From: Frankia nepalensis
GTDB taxonomy: Bacteria; Actinomycetota; Actinomycetes; Frankiales; Frankiaceae
Assembly (NCBI RefSeq): GCF_016786325.1
Contig: NZ_JADWYU010000099.1
Location: 1-64,000 of the forward strand
DNA length: 64,000 bases
Reading direction: 5' to 3'
Part shown: piece after piece, positions 17,396 to 26,835 of the stretch
Layout of the letters: each line of letters begins with the position of its first letter
How positions within the stretch are numbered: position 1 is the first letter of the stretch
Notes under the pieces: model-generated
Database searches by the model: none
What the model was told of the DNA's origin: nothing
Seen by the model: only the letters and a program-made list of their open reading frames with translations
Program-made: the position numbers and the translations under genes

Positions 17396-18454
17396 TCAGG
17401 TGAGCCGGCCGCCGCCCCAGACGGGCAGGTCGAGAGGGCTCTTGATGCCTGGGGTCGCCCTGCACACACTGGGAATGGCGTTCACGGGAGCCATCGCGAC
17501 GGTGAGCGACGTGGGCCGTTTCGCGTCCATCTGGGTCTCGGCCTGGCATTCCACCCGCATGGTCGGGTCGCCGACGATATTCATGATCCACCGGTCGCCC
17601 GTGATCCATTCTGGGACGACGGTGTCGGTGATCCGCCAGACGAACTCGCTGGTCAGTGCCGGGCGGCCGTGCGCGATACCGACGAAGCGGATGCGCTGAA
17701 CAGCGACCTCGCCGGGGTTGACCCGGCCGATGGCGATGTCGATCGGCTCCTCGGCCACCGCGTAGTCGCGTGTGTACTGGATGTCCTCGATCTCGAACCC
17801 GATCGCGTCGGCGACCTGGAGCAGCGAGCCGGTGAAGACGGAGCGGTTGCGGTCGCTGTGCATCTCGTCGAGGAAGCTGTGCGCGTCCGGGGGCTGACCG
17901 AAGCCCATGAACCGCATCACGCCTTGGGCTGTGTAGGCGGCCATGCTCAGCGACTCGGTGATGTGGATGCTGTCGATCGTCCGGCTGACCCGGGAGAACG
18001 TGATCGGGACCAGATCCATCGTGAATCCGGGATTGATCCCGGAGCCGAACAGCGTCGTCCCGCCGGCCTCGCAGGCTCGCTCGATGCGTTCCCGGACCTC
18101 GGTGGGCAGGAACGGGGGATGCACCAGGTGATCGATAGCCGACGTGGTGACGTTGTACCCGGCCTCAAGCAGGCGGCAGATGTCGTCCAGCGGGGCGCCG
18201 AAGGGGTCCTCGGTGGTCGTGCCGAGCGCGTTGTAGTTGACGCAGTCGGCCTCGGTCTTCAGGAGCAGGTCGACGTCGGTGGTGGCGAGGATGCCGGTCG
18301 GTGGGAGACCCACCAGCTCGCCGGCGTCGATACCCTCCTTGGCGGGGTCATAGACCCGTAAGCCGACCAGCTCGAGATCGTCGCGCTCGATGATCGCGCG
18401 CAGGGCATGCGTGCCGACGTTGCCGGTCGCCCATTGGATCACTCGGTAGGGCAA
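17396..18454 (-). CDS. diaminopentanoate-dehydrogenase/DapB-like oxidoreductase (paralogue 3)
   Basis: 352 residues, third member of this family here. YRVIQWATGNVGTHALRAII is the nucleotide-binding start, ELVGLRVYDPAKEGIDAGEL follows, and GSGINPGFTMDLVPITFSRV marks the second domain. The start is a TTG, supported by AAGGAG seven bases upstream and by alignment with the other two paralogues. The TTG may lower translation. It precedes the NIPSNAP-like pair on the same strand by 124 bp. The three copies are clearly divergent, so they probably have different substrates and are not recent duplicates. Confidence 0.8.
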   Translation of the reverse strand: MPYRVIQWATGNVGTHALRAIIERDDLELVGLRVYDPAKEGIDAGELVGLPPTGILATTDVDLLLKTEADCVNYNALGTTTEDPFGAPLDDICRLLEAGYNVTTSAIDHLVHPPFLPTEVRERIERACEAGGTTLFGSGINPGFTMDLVPITFSRVSRTIDSIHITESLSMAAYTAQGVMRFMGFGQPPDAHSFLDEMHSDRNRSVFTGSLLQVADAIGFEIEDIQYTRDYAVAEEPIDIAIGRVNPGEVAVQRIRFVGIAHGRPALTSEFVWRITDTVVPEWITGDRWIMNIVGDPTMRVECQAETQMDAKRPTSLTVAMAPVNAIPSVCRATPGIKSPLDLPVWGGGRLT

Positions 18455-18615
18455 GGGTTCGCTCCTTACTGATGGAGTTCGTGGACCGGACAGGTCCGCC
18501 GCAAACCGTCACGACCCGATATGCGGGGATGTCCCGCTGGCGGCGGTCGGACGAGCCGTGATCTATGTACCCCGTGCTGTGACGGCGACGGCGCCGGCCG
18601 ACGCCCGCGAGGGCG

Positions 18616-19806
18616 CTACCGGGGCGTGATGTCGAGGAACAGCCGCGCCGGGCCGTGCAACATCCCTGTCCTCGGGTGCTCCCAGCTGTAGCCATCAGTG
18701 AGGCGGAAGCTCGCCACGTGGTCACACCAGACGTTGATCGCGATCTTCATTTCCAGCCGGGCCAGACTGGCCCCGGGGCAGGTGTGCGGGCCGGTGCCGA
18801 ACGCGAGATGATCGCGTAGCTTGTCGCGGCGCAGGTCGTAGGACACCGGGTCCGGGTACTTCTCCGGGTCCCGGTTCGCCGCGCCGATGCTCAGGAACAG
18901 CGCGTCGCCCGAGCTGATCTGCGTGCCCTCCAGGTCGAACTCCGGAACCAGGCACCGGCGGACGAGGAACTGCGCCGGCGAGTCCACGCGCAGCGCCTCC
19001 TCGATGGCGGGTTCGATCAGCGTCCGGTCGGCGACGATCTCCGCATAGAGATCGGGGTCCGCGGCCAGCCGGCGGAGCATGCTGCCGAGCGTGTTGCGCG
19101 TGGTGTCGCTCCCCGCTCCGATCGCGAACATGATCTGTGTGACGACGGCCCGGTCGGACAGCCGCTCGCCGTCCACCTCGGTGGTCAGAAAGCGGGTGAG
19201 TGCGTCGTTGGGCCATTCCTCGGCGGGCATCGCTCGCCGCTGCGCGATCCGTTCCTCGACGTACGAGGCCATCTCGGGGCCGGCGTCACGCAGCGCCATC
19301 GACTGGCCGGCGGTCACGGCCTTGGCGATGTTGACACCGAGCCCCGCTCCCCACTCGTAGTACCGCGCCGAGTCCGCCTCCGGAAACCCGAGAAGGCGTG
19401 CCATCGCCGCGGGCGGGATGGGTTCGACGAAGGCTCCCATGGCCTCGACGGTCGGTGATCCCTCCGACACCCGCGCGATCATCGCGCGGGCCAGGTCACG
19501 GCTGAAGGCGGCCAGGTACGGCCCGATCTGCTGGGACCGGTGCACCGAGACGACGTTGTTGATGATCCGTCGGATCTGGAGATGACGCGGTTCCAGAATG
19601 CCGGCGATCGTGGTGTCTTCTTCCGGCAGCCCGTCCTGGGCGGCGCTGCCTCCGAAGGCGTTGATGCTACGCAGGCCGGCCGCGACAGCCGGATAGCTGA
19701 CGGCCATGTAGCCGGTCCCGCCGGGGAGCTGGTGCACCGGGCATGTGCGCTGCATCGCCGACAGGGCCGCGTATCGGGCCTCGGGTTCGGCGTCGAGTGG
19801 ATTCAC
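18616..19806 (-). CDS. cytochrome P450
   Basis: 396 residues from the GTG at 19806, chosen for AAGGAG four bases upstream. The I-helix is AIGAGSDTTRNTLGSML, the ExxR motif lies in EEALR, and the heme loop is AFGTGPHTCPGASLARLE with the Cys ligand. It is quite different from the P450 at 9.4 kb, lacking the AGNETTRN type helix. The N-terminus is short (NPLDAEPEARYAAL), with no membrane anchor, as in soluble actinobacterial P450s. It needs ferredoxin partners, none of which are encoded nearby. It is followed by paralogue 3 after 161 bp and preceded by the LLM gene, same strand. Confidence 0.88.
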   Translation of the reverse strand: MNPLDAEPEARYAALSAMQRTCPVHQLPGGTGYMAVSYPAVAAGLRSINAFGGSAAQDGLPEEDTTIAGILEPRHLQIRRIINNVVSVHRSQQIGPYLAAFSRDLARAMIARVSEGSPTVEAMGAFVEPIPPAAMARLLGFPEADSARYYEWGAGLGVNIAKAVTAGQSMALRDAGPEMASYVEERIAQRRAMPAEEWPNDALTRFLTTEVDGERLSDRAVVTQIMFAIGAGSDTTRNTLGSMLRRLAADPDLYAEIVADRTLIEPAIEEALRVDSPAQFLVRRCLVPEFDLEGTQISSGDALFLSIGAANRDPEKYPDPVSYDLRRDKLRDHLAFGTGPHTCPGASLARLEMKIAINVWCDHVASFRLTDGYSWEHPRTGMLHGPARLFLDITPR

Positions 19807-19925
19807 CGGACTCCTTCGTCGGTGCGGATGGTGCGACGAGCGCCACGCGGCGACGGTCAAGGCCGACGCCCGGCCCGGCTGGGACACGGCCGCAGGCCAG
19901 CCGCACGTCGGCGATGGCGGACCAC

Positions 19926-21020
19926 TCAGCGGTACCGAGGGATCAGCTCCTTGCCGATGAGCTCGATCGACTCCATGATCCGCTCGTGTGGCACGTTGCC
20001 CATCTGCATGTGGATGATCACCTGGTCGACCCCGACCTGGTGGAAGGCGTCCAGGGTCTTCGCGCAGTCCTCCGGGGTGCCCGCCATGACGAAGCCGCCC
20101 TCGAGCAGGCCGTCAGCCACCGCCTTCGGGTCCGCGGAGATGGCGTCGAAGAACATCTTCGTCTCGCCCGCGCCGACGTGGGCGTAGCTCTTTGTGGGAG
20201 CGCCGTCCGGCCAACCGTTGAGCATGTACTGGTTACCTGCGAACGTGTGCTCCACGGTCTTCTCGGCGGCAAGTGTGCGCACGGCAGCGCGGTCGTAGCT
20301 GCACAGCCCGTTGACGAAGCCGGCGGTCTGGTTGTTGACCACGCCGCAGATCGGCTCGGCGCTGGTGATGTTCTCCTTGTAGGCGGCGATCGACGCCTCC
20401 AGTGACGGAGGGTCGGCCTTCAGCGCGAAGAAGAGCATGCCCAGGCCACGCTTCGCGGCGCGCTCCGCGTTGCCAGGCCCGACACCGCCTACCCACAGCG
20501 GCGGGTGGGGCTGCTGGACCGGTCGCGGGTAGGTCGTGCGCGGCGGCATCTTCAGGTAGTCGCCGTCGAAGGACACCTTCTCCTCGGCGAGCAGCCGGGC
20601 CACCGCCTCGAGCCCCTCCTCCCACTGGGCGCGCGAGGTCTCCGGGTCGATGCCGAAGCCATAGAGCTCCTCGGGGGTGGTCGACCGGCCGGAACCAAGG
20701 TCGACACGGCCGCCGCTGAGGCAGTCCAGCATCGCGACCCGCTCCGCGATGCGGACCGGGTGGTTGTACTGAGGAGGCGTCAACGCCAGGCCGAAGCCGA
20801 ACCGGATGTGACTCGTCGCGTACGCCGCAGCGCCGAAAACGACCTCCGGCGCGGACATGTGCGAGAAGCCGCCGAGGAAATGGTGCTCGGTCAGCCAGAC
20901 GTAGTCCCAGTTGTGGCGGTCCGCGTGCACGATCTGATCCACCGTCTGGCGGACGACGCGGGCCTCCTCGGCACGGTCCGCGGGCGGGACGTACATCTCG
21001 TAGAAGAGCCCGAACTTCAC
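19926..21020 (-). CDS. LLM-class (luciferase-like) flavin-dependent oxidoreductase
   Basis: 364 residues of the bacterial-luciferase-like TIM barrel. MKFGLFYEMYVPP, then YVWLTEHHFLGGFSHMSAPE, FGFGLALTPPQYNHPVRIAE and RVDLGSGRS are the usual strand-end motifs; PHPPLWVGGVGPG is the later signature. The EHHF motif and asymmetric substrate loop resemble the alkanal-monooxygenase (LuxA-like) branch more than the short F420 reductases, but cofactor choice (FMN or F420) cannot be settled by eye. The promoter carries site B of the shared operator. It is the first gene of a minus-strand run with P450 and paralogue 3. Confidence 0.85.
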   Translation of the reverse strand: MKFGLFYEMYVPPADRAEEARVVRQTVDQIVHADRHNWDYVWLTEHHFLGGFSHMSAPEVVFGAAAYATSHIRFGFGLALTPPQYNHPVRIAERVAMLDCLSGGRVDLGSGRSTTPEELYGFGIDPETSRAQWEEGLEAVARLLAEEKVSFDGDYLKMPPRTTYPRPVQQPHPPLWVGGVGPGNAERAAKRGLGMLFFALKADPPSLEASIAAYKENITSAEPICGVVNNQTAGFVNGLCSYDRAAVRTLAAEKTVEHTFAGNQYMLNGWPDGAPTKSYAHVGAGETKMFFDAISADPKAVADGLLEGGFVMAGTPEDCAKTLDAFHQVGVDQVIIHMQMGNVPHERIMESIELIGKELIPRYR

Positions 21021-21056
21021 GAATACTCCTTCGGCAGTCTGGCCTCGACCGGGGCG

Positions 21057-21085
21057 AGTGTAGCAGGTACTTACTTCAAAATGAA
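21057..21085 (-). promoter_or_regulatory. promoter with shared 14-bp operator (site B)
   Basis: On the minus strand the motif AGTAAGTACCTGCT occupies 21075-21062. TTCATT (21085-21080) and TACACT (21062-21057) are spaced by 17 bp, so the motif fills the spacer and overlaps the first base of the -10 element, as in site E. It stands 42 bp before the LLM gene. CTTCA and TGAAG (21074-21086) add a nested palindrome. Confidence 0.55.
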
Positions 21086-21384
21086 GCTACCAGCTCACCT
21101 GCACCCGAGCCGCTACCCGGCGATCTTCGCCCTCCTGGCGATGGTTGGCAAGACGCATGCCGCTGGATGCGCAGGTAGCCGGGTGGCCATCGGGCTTGAC
21201 TTCAGGGTTCCGCGCCGCGGGGAACGCGTGTAGCATGCGCTCACCTCTAAGCCGGAGCCCACTCCCTGGTGGAGCGCCTGCCCCCAGTAGTTCCGGTCCT
21301 CACCGCCACCTCGCACGTGGCCGCGGCCTCGGCCGTACTCAGGGTCCTTCTGGGCTCGATGCCCGCGCTGAAAGGGAAGCCCTC

Positions 21385-22197
21385 ATGTCGATGACCCAGT
21401 CGGAGGCCGTCAGTCGCGAGGCTGCCCGTGGCCAGGAGACGCTCCTGCGAACCGAGGGGCTCACCCTTCGGTTCGGGGGGATCACCGCCCTGCGGGAGAT
21501 CGATGTCGAGGTCTCGGTGGCCGAGATCGTGGGCGTCATCGGTCCGAACGGGGCGGGGAAGACCACGCTGTTCGACAGCATCGCCGGCATGATCCGACCA
21601 AGCGAGGGCCGGATCTGGCTGGACGGCCGGGAGATCACTCGCGATCCGGCCCACCGGCGCGCGCGCGCCGGCATCCGCCGGACGTTCCAACGCCAGCAGC
21701 CGATCGGCTGGCTCAGCGTCGAGGACAACGCGCTCGCCGCGCTGGAGTGGCGCGGCGGCGGCGGTGGCTTCTGGGCTGACCTGCTCGGCCTGCCGTCCCG
21801 GCGGCGGATCGAGCGTGCCCGCCGCGAGCAGGTCATGGGCGCGCTCGAGGTGTGCGGCCTGGTCGGCGAGGCCAGGCGCCCGGCGGCCGAGCTGTCGATC
21901 GGCCAGGCGCGGCGGATGGAGCTGGCTCGGGCGATCGTCGACCGGCCACGCCTCCTTCTTCTCGACGAACCCACGTCCGGGCTCGAGGAGGCGGAGGTCG
22001 AGATCTTCGCGGCGACGATCGAGGCGCTGCGCGCGGCCACCGGCTGCTCGATCCTGTTGGTCGAGCACGACGTGCCGTTCGTGATGAGCGCGAGCGACCG
22101 CGTCCTGGTGATGCAGGAGGGCCGCGTCATCGGCAGCGGCACGCCCGCGGAGGTGGCCGCCGATCCGGTGGTGCGCGCGGCCTACCTCGGCGCCTGA
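21385..22197 (+). CDS. livG: branched-chain-type ABC importer ATPase (LivG-like)
   Basis: 270 residues from the ATG at 21385 (AAAGGGAAG upstream); longer frames have no better site. Walker A is GPNGAGKT (53-60), Walker B LLLLDEP with Asp194-Glu195, and the C-loop is LSIGQ (170-174), a departure from LSGGQ. The insertion after the Q-loop and the HDVPFVMSASDRVLVMQEGR tail match LivG rather than LivF. It should pair with the LivF-like domain fused to the permeases 371 bp downstream. The 364 bp between the LLM gene and this start hold site B and a GC-rich imperfect hairpin near 21207-21225, but no other gene. Confidence 0.88.
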   Translation: MSMTQSEAVSREAARGQETLLRTEGLTLRFGGITALREIDVEVSVAEIVGVIGPNGAGKTTLFDSIAGMIRPSEGRIWLDGREITRDPAHRRARAGIRRTFQRQQPIGWLSVEDNALAALEWRGGGGGFWADLLGLPSRRRIERARREQVMGALEVCGLVGEARRPAAELSIGQARRMELARAIVDRPRLLLLDEPTSGLEEAEVEIFAATIEALRAATGCSILLVEHDVPFVMSASDRVLVMQEGRVIGSGTPAEVAADPVVRAAYLGA

Positions 22198-22358
22198 CGT
22201 CCCGCGCTCGCGGGTCCTGGCTTCTGCTCGTCGCTGCCTGGCGCCTCGCCGTCTGACAGCGAGGTAGCGGGCGCGCGAGCACCGCTCATGGCCGAGCCGC
22301 CGGCCACCTGCTCGTCCATGGCCCGGCGCGCGTCGCTGAGGTCCACCCAGGTCAGCGG

Positions 22359-22388
22359 TTGTGTAGTAAGTACTTGCCATGCTAACTT
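22359..22388 (+). promoter_or_regulatory. promoter with shared 14-bp operator (site C)
   Basis: TTGTGT (22359-22364), operator AGTAAGTACTTGCC (22365-22378), four bases, TAACTT (22383-22388): an 18-bp spacer made by the motif. It reads toward the fused importer gene and leaves a leader of about 170 nt. The flank GCTAACTTCACC is shared with site D. Confidence 0.62.
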
Positions 22389-22568
22389 CACCCGCCACCG
22401 TCCGCGTGCCGGGAGCCTCCGCGGGCGTCGACAAGATCTGACTTGATGCGAACGGCGGAAGACGATGAAGGACTTGTTCTTACCGGCGCACGCCGGGACC
22501 GGCGGCCCGGCGTGGCGCAAGCCGAATGCCCTACCGGTTCCTTCTCGTGACCGCGGTGGTGCGAGCAG

Positions 22569-25415
22569 GTGAGCGATTTTGTGCGCGCGGTGCTCACCGG
22601 CGCGATCGCGGGAGGAATCTACTCGCTGATCGGCGTCGGCCTGGTCGTGACCTACACCGTCACGGGTATCTTCGACCTGGCCTACGGCGGCGTGGCCTTC
22701 GCGGCCGCGCTGACTTTCTACGAGCTGAACTCCGGCCTCGGGTGGAACCGCTTCCTGGCCGCCGCGCTCGTGGTTTTCGTGCTTGGCCCCCTGATCGGTC
22801 TGCTGCTCGAGCGGCTTGTCTACCGTCGGCTGGCCACCGCCGACGACGCGGTCAAGCTGGTGACCTCCGTGGGTCTGTTGGTGGCGTTGCCGGCCACCGC
22901 GCTGCTGGTCATCGAGAAGGGCAACGCCTGGGGCGGCTGGGACCTGCCGTCCGGCACAGACGTCCCGTCCGCGCCGGGTCTTCTGTTCCAGCCGGCGGAG
23001 TCGTACAAGATAACGCAGGGCCTGATCATCACGTCCAACGAGCTCGCGGTCATCGTGGCGGCCGTGGTACTGGGTGTGGGCCTGTGGTTGATGTCGCGGA
23101 CGCGTTTCGGCCTGCAGATGCGCGCCGTGCGCGACCGCGGCGACCTGGCCACCCTGCGCGGGGTGAACAAGGTGATGGTCGGCCGGCGCACCGCGGTGCT
23201 CAGCAGCATGCTGGCCTCGGTCGCGGGCGTGCTCGGGGCCCCGATCCTCAGCCAACTCGACTCGCGCGTGTTCACGTTGGCCCTGTTCGTCGCCGCGGCC
23301 GCGGTCGTCTTCGGCAGGTTCGAGTCCGTCCCCCGCACCTTCGTCGGCGGCCTGGTGCTGGGCGTCCTCATCAACCTGACGTACCGGTACGTCAAGGTCG
23401 ACAGCGTGCCGCAGCTCAGCCAGGCGGTTCCCTTCGTGCTGCTGCTGCTCGGCCTGCTCGTGCTCGGCCGCCGCCGGGTCCGCCTCGCCGGGATCGCGGG
23501 GACCTCCTTCGGCGCGTCGAACTGGCGTGCCGACCTGCCCGTCTGGCGCCGGCTCGCGCCGTCGGCCACCGTTCTGGTCGCCTTTCTGCTCCTGGCCGAG
23601 TTCGCGTTCGACGATTTCTGGGTCTCGCTGACCGTCCGGTCGCTGGCCATCGCGGTGATCCTGCTGTCGATCACGGTGATGACCGGGCTCGGCGGAATGG
23701 TCAGCCTCGCGCAGGCCGCCTTCTCGATCTCCGCCGCGCTCACGACCGGGCTGCTCGTCTCCCGCTACGGCTGGCCGTTCCTGCCCGCGGCCGTGCTGGG
23801 GATCCTCATCGCGGTGGCGCTCGGCGTCATCGTCGCGCTTCCGTCGCTGCGGCTCGGGGGCGTTCCCCTGACCCTGGCGACGCTCGCGCTGGCCCTGATG
23901 GGGCAGAGCCTGATCCTCGGCTGGTCCTATCTCACGAACGCCTCGTCGGGCTGGCTGGTCTCGCGGCCGGTGATCGCCGGCCTCGATCTCGGCGACGACC
24001 GGACGCTGCTGATCGTCCTGGCCGTCGTGATCGGCCTGCTCACGTGGCTGATCAGCAACGTCCGCCAGTCGTCGTCCGGCCGGGCGATCCTCGCCCTGCG
24101 CGCGTCGCCGACGGCGTCCTCGGCGCTCGGCGTGTCCGCGGTCGCCACCCGGCTGCGGCTGGTGTGCATGTCGGCGGCCATCGCGGGGCTCGGCGGCGTG
24201 CTGCTGCTGCTGGTCGACCAGGGTGTCTCGAACGACAGCACGTCAGCCCTGGACGGGCTCACCTGGCTGACAATCATGGTGGTGCTGGGCGTCAACCGCC
24301 CACTGAGCGCCATCGTCGGGGGACTGTCCCTCATTCTCATGCCGGCGCTGGTCAGCTCCGGGTTCACCGCGCCGTTCAACCTGTTCAGCTGGGGCGGCAC
24401 CGAGTCGGCCTACATCCCCGGAATGCTGTTCGGGCTCGCCGTCATCGACCTCGTCCGCAATCCGGACGGCGCGCTGGAGCGGTTCTCCCGCTGGCGGCAC
24501 CTGCGACGCAACCGGTCGGCTACCGCGACGGTGTCTCCCGGCGCCGGGACCCAGGCCGCCACCGGTGCCCCGCCGGTCGGGGCCGCCGAGGAGACCGCCC
24601 CCGCGCGGACCGGAACCGGCATGCCAGCGGCGACGGAGGCGCCCGTGGACGCGGCGGACCCGGATCGCGACGCGATCGTGCTCGCCGGCCTGCGCGCCGG
24701 CTACGACCTCGTCGAGGTGCTGCACGGAGTCGACGCGGCGTTCCCACGCGGAAAGATCAGTGTGGTGCTCGGCGCGAACGGGGCCGGAAAGTCCACCCTG
24801 CTCAACGCCATGGCGGGCATCGTCGACATCCGGGCCGGCGCGCTCCACGAACGGACCCCGAACGGCGACGACAGGCGACCCGAGTCGGTGGCCCTGGTCC
24901 CCGAAGGTCGTGGAATCTTCCCGGGTCTCACGGTCGAGGACAACCTCCGGCTGTCCCTGACCGCCCCGGAGGAGGTGGCACTCGCGTTCGAGCGGTTCCC
25001 CGCCCTGGCGCAACGCCGCGGGATCCCCGCCGGCAGCCTGTCCGGGGGAGAACAGCAGATGCTGGCGCTGGCGCCGATGATCGTCAGGACGCCGCCGGTG
25101 CTGCTCGTGGACGAACCCACCCTCGGCCTCGCGCCGCAGATAGCGGCGGGGGTGCTGGACATGCTGCGGGAGTGCCGTGGGGAGGGCACCGTCGTCGTGC
25201 TCGCCGACGAGAAGCAGTCCATCAACACGGCGATCGGCGAACACCTCGTGCTGCTCGCCCTCGGCCGGGTGATCTGGGAAGGCCCCTCGGACGCCGTCCC
25301 GGCCGATGCCCTTGCCCGTGCCTACGGCATGACCGATGAGCACCTCTCCGACGACCACAGGCGGCACCAGGTCAGCGAACAGATCGCCTCGCTGTTCGCG
25401 CCCGCGCCGAGCTGA
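22569..25415 (+). CDS. fused LivH-LivM permeases and LivF-type ATPase
   Basis: One 948-residue frame carries three proteins of a branched-chain amino-acid-type importer. Residues 1 to about 300 are a LivH-like permease (GGIYSLIGVGLVVTYTVTGI, then FDLAYGG). Residues about 325-640 are a LivM-like permease (MTGLGGMVSLAQAAF and PSLRLGGVPLTLATLALALM). An Ala/Pro/Thr-rich linker spans about 648-697. Residues 700-925 form the ATPase with Walker A GANGAGKST (735-743), LSGGE (824-828) and LLVDEP (845-850). Separate genes are the rule in this family. The GTG start has only a weak GAGCAG before it. With LivG upstream and the lipoprotein downstream it makes a complete importer. Confidence 0.92.
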   Translation: MSDFVRAVLTGAIAGGIYSLIGVGLVVTYTVTGIFDLAYGGVAFAAALTFYELNSGLGWNRFLAAALVVFVLGPLIGLLLERLVYRRLATADDAVKLVTSVGLLVALPATALLVIEKGNAWGGWDLPSGTDVPSAPGLLFQPAESYKITQGLIITSNELAVIVAAVVLGVGLWLMSRTRFGLQMRAVRDRGDLATLRGVNKVMVGRRTAVLSSMLASVAGVLGAPILSQLDSRVFTLALFVAAAAVVFGRFESVPRTFVGGLVLGVLINLTYRYVKVDSVPQLSQAVPFVLLLLGLLVLGRRRVRLAGIAGTSFGASNWRADLPVWRRLAPSATVLVAFLLLAEFAFDDFWVSLTVRSLAIAVILLSITVMTGLGGMVSLAQAAFSISAALTTGLLVSRYGWPFLPAAVLGILIAVALGVIVALPSLRLGGVPLTLATLALALMGQSLILGWSYLTNASSGWLVSRPVIAGLDLGDDRTLLIVLAVVIGLLTWLISNVRQSSSGRAILALRASPTASSALGVSAVATRLRLVCMSAAIAGLGGVLLLLVDQGVSNDSTSALDGLTWLTIMVVLGVNRPLSAIVGGLSLILMPALVSSGFTAPFNLFSWGGTESAYIPGMLFGLAVIDLVRNPDGALERFSRWRHLRRNRSATATVSPGAGTQAATGAPPVGAAEETAPARTGTGMPAATEAPVDAADPDRDAIVLAGLRAGYDLVEVLHGVDAAFPRGKISVVLGANGAGKSTLLNAMAGIVDIRAGALHERTPNGDDRRPESVALVPEGRGIFPGLTVEDNLRLSLTAPEEVALAFERFPALAQRRGIPAGSLSGGEQQMLALAPMIVRTPPVLLVDEPTLGLAPQIAAGVLDMLRECRGEGTVVVLADEKQSINTAIGEHLVLLALGRVIWEGPSDAVPADALARAYGMTDEHLSDDHRRHQVSEQIASLFAPAPS

Positions 25416-25535
25416 ACGGGCCGTCGACACCAACCACCTGGCCCACGTCCCACCACCCGGGCCTGTTTCGCCTGCCCCGATCTCACAGACCGGGTGGCGC
25501 CACCGAGTCGAGTTCGCAAACCTTGGAGGAAGATC

Positions 25536-26735
25536 GTGAAACCCATCATGCGCAGAACCGCCAGCCTGTTATCGGCTGTCGCGGTCATCGCGCTCGCCGC
25601 GTGCTCCAGCTCGTCGAGTTCCGACGACGGCGGTGGCTCGTCCATCAAGGCCGGAGAACCGATCGTCATCGCCGGCGAGGGCTCGATGACGGGATTCAGC
25701 GGGGCCGAGGAGGGCGTCGAGGCCCGCCTCGCCAGAACGAACAAGGATGGCGGAGTCAACGGCCACCCGATCAAGTTCCTCGGGATCACCGACAACGGAG
25801 GCAGCGCGGACAAGGGCCTGTCCTCGGTCCGGCAGCTCGTTCAGCGGGACAAGGTGGACGCGATCGTCCCCGAGTTCCCGACCGTGCTGTCGCCGGCGGC
25901 GGCGGCCTTCCTCGAGCAGCAGAAGGTGCCCTACGTCGGGCTCGGCTACGAGGCGAGCATGTGTAACAACCCGGCGGGCTTCGCCTTCAACGGCTGCAAC
26001 GTCCCCGACGTCGCGACCAACCCGCAGCCGGCGCTCGTCATGAACCTTCCGAAGACCGTCGACGCGAAGGACCTCACGGGCAAGAAGGTCGCGGTCGTCG
26101 GTTCGAACGCCTCCGGAGGGGCCTCGTTCGTCAAGCAGATCGCTGACCGTGCCAAGGACCTGAACGCGGAGATCGTCTTCACCGCGGCCGACATCCCGGC
26201 GTCGACGACGAACGTGCAGGCGTTCGTGGACCCGGTCCTGAGCGCGAATCCGGACATCGTCTTCATCGTGGCCGACCTGGTCGCCGACGCGGCCGTGCAG
26301 GGAACCCTGCTCGCCAACGGCTTCAAGGGGCAGATGGTGAACGCCGCCGCCTACCTGCCGGGCCTGATCGACACCCTGCCCGACCTGGCGAAGGCGCTGG
26401 ACGGCTCGTGGATCGTCAGCGTCGTCCCGACGCCGCTCGACAACTCCACGGTCAGCAAGCAGATCGTGGCGGACTTCGAGGCGGCCGGCAAGAAGATCAC
26501 CTTCGGCTCGCTGATCGCCTACCTGGCCACCGACCTCTACATCGCGTTGCTGGAGAAGGCCGGCGGGGACCCCGACAAGGTGATCGAGGTCGGGGAGAAC
26601 TTCACCTGGGACCAGGGCCAAGGTGGATTCAAGACGACCTGGCCGGCCGCCCGTGACCAGACCGCGCAATGCTCTGGGATGGTGCGATTCCTGAACAACG
26701 AGTACACCTCCGTGGCCCCGTTCACCTGCGTCTGA
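25536..26735 (+). CDS. ABC-transporter substrate-binding lipoprotein (Leu/Ile/Val-binding type)
   Basis: 399 residues from the GTG at 25536 with GGAGGA five bases upstream. The signal is MKPIMRRTASLLSAVAVIAL followed by AACSS: a lipobox with Cys23, then a Ser-rich tether. The mature protein opens EPIVIAGEGSMTGFSGAEEGVEARLARTNKDGGVNG and continues with the two-lobed Peripla_BP_6 pattern. It is exported and lipid-anchored, capturing substrate for the fused permease encoded 120 bp upstream. GEGSMTGF replaces the common GxxxPLTG, as in aromatic- or amide-binding relatives. A strong terminator hairpin follows the gene. Confidence 0.9.
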   Translation: MKPIMRRTASLLSAVAVIALAACSSSSSSDDGGGSSIKAGEPIVIAGEGSMTGFSGAEEGVEARLARTNKDGGVNGHPIKFLGITDNGGSADKGLSSVRQLVQRDKVDAIVPEFPTVLSPAAAAFLEQQKVPYVGLGYEASMCNNPAGFAFNGCNVPDVATNPQPALVMNLPKTVDAKDLTGKKVAVVGSNASGGASFVKQIADRAKDLNAEIVFTAADIPASTTNVQAFVDPVLSANPDIVFIVADLVADAAVQGTLLANGFKGQMVNAAAYLPGLIDTLPDLAKALDGSWIVSVVPTPLDNSTVSKQIVADFEAAGKKITFGSLIAYLATDLYIALLEKAGGDPDKVIEVGENFTWDQGQGGFKTTWPAARDQTAQCSGMVRFLNNEYTSVAPFTCV

Positions 26736-26802
26736 CCGTCGGTCGCTGACATCCGCGTCGGTACCTGACGGCCTGGATGGTGACACCTGGGCCAACGCGC
26801 GG

Positions 26803-26835
26803 CCTTCTGGCCGGTCGGGTCGACCGGCCAGAAGG
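26803..26835 (+). terminator. rho-independent-type hairpin after the importer operon
   Basis: A perfect 15-bp stem (26803-26817 with 26821-26835) closes on the loop GGT, 68 nt after the lipoprotein stop. No U-run follows, as is common in high-GC actinobacteria. Confidence 0.75.

Noticed and set aside
19926-21020. Calling the LLM gene a true luciferase (luxA)
   Set aside because: Only family-level motifs are visible; no luxB partner is present and F420 use cannot be excluded.
22526-25339. A 937-codon plus-strand frame overlapping the fused importer
   Set aside because: It is the +1 shadow of the importer gene: Arg/Ala/Gly-rich, no domains, while the other frame has complete permease and ATPase motifs.
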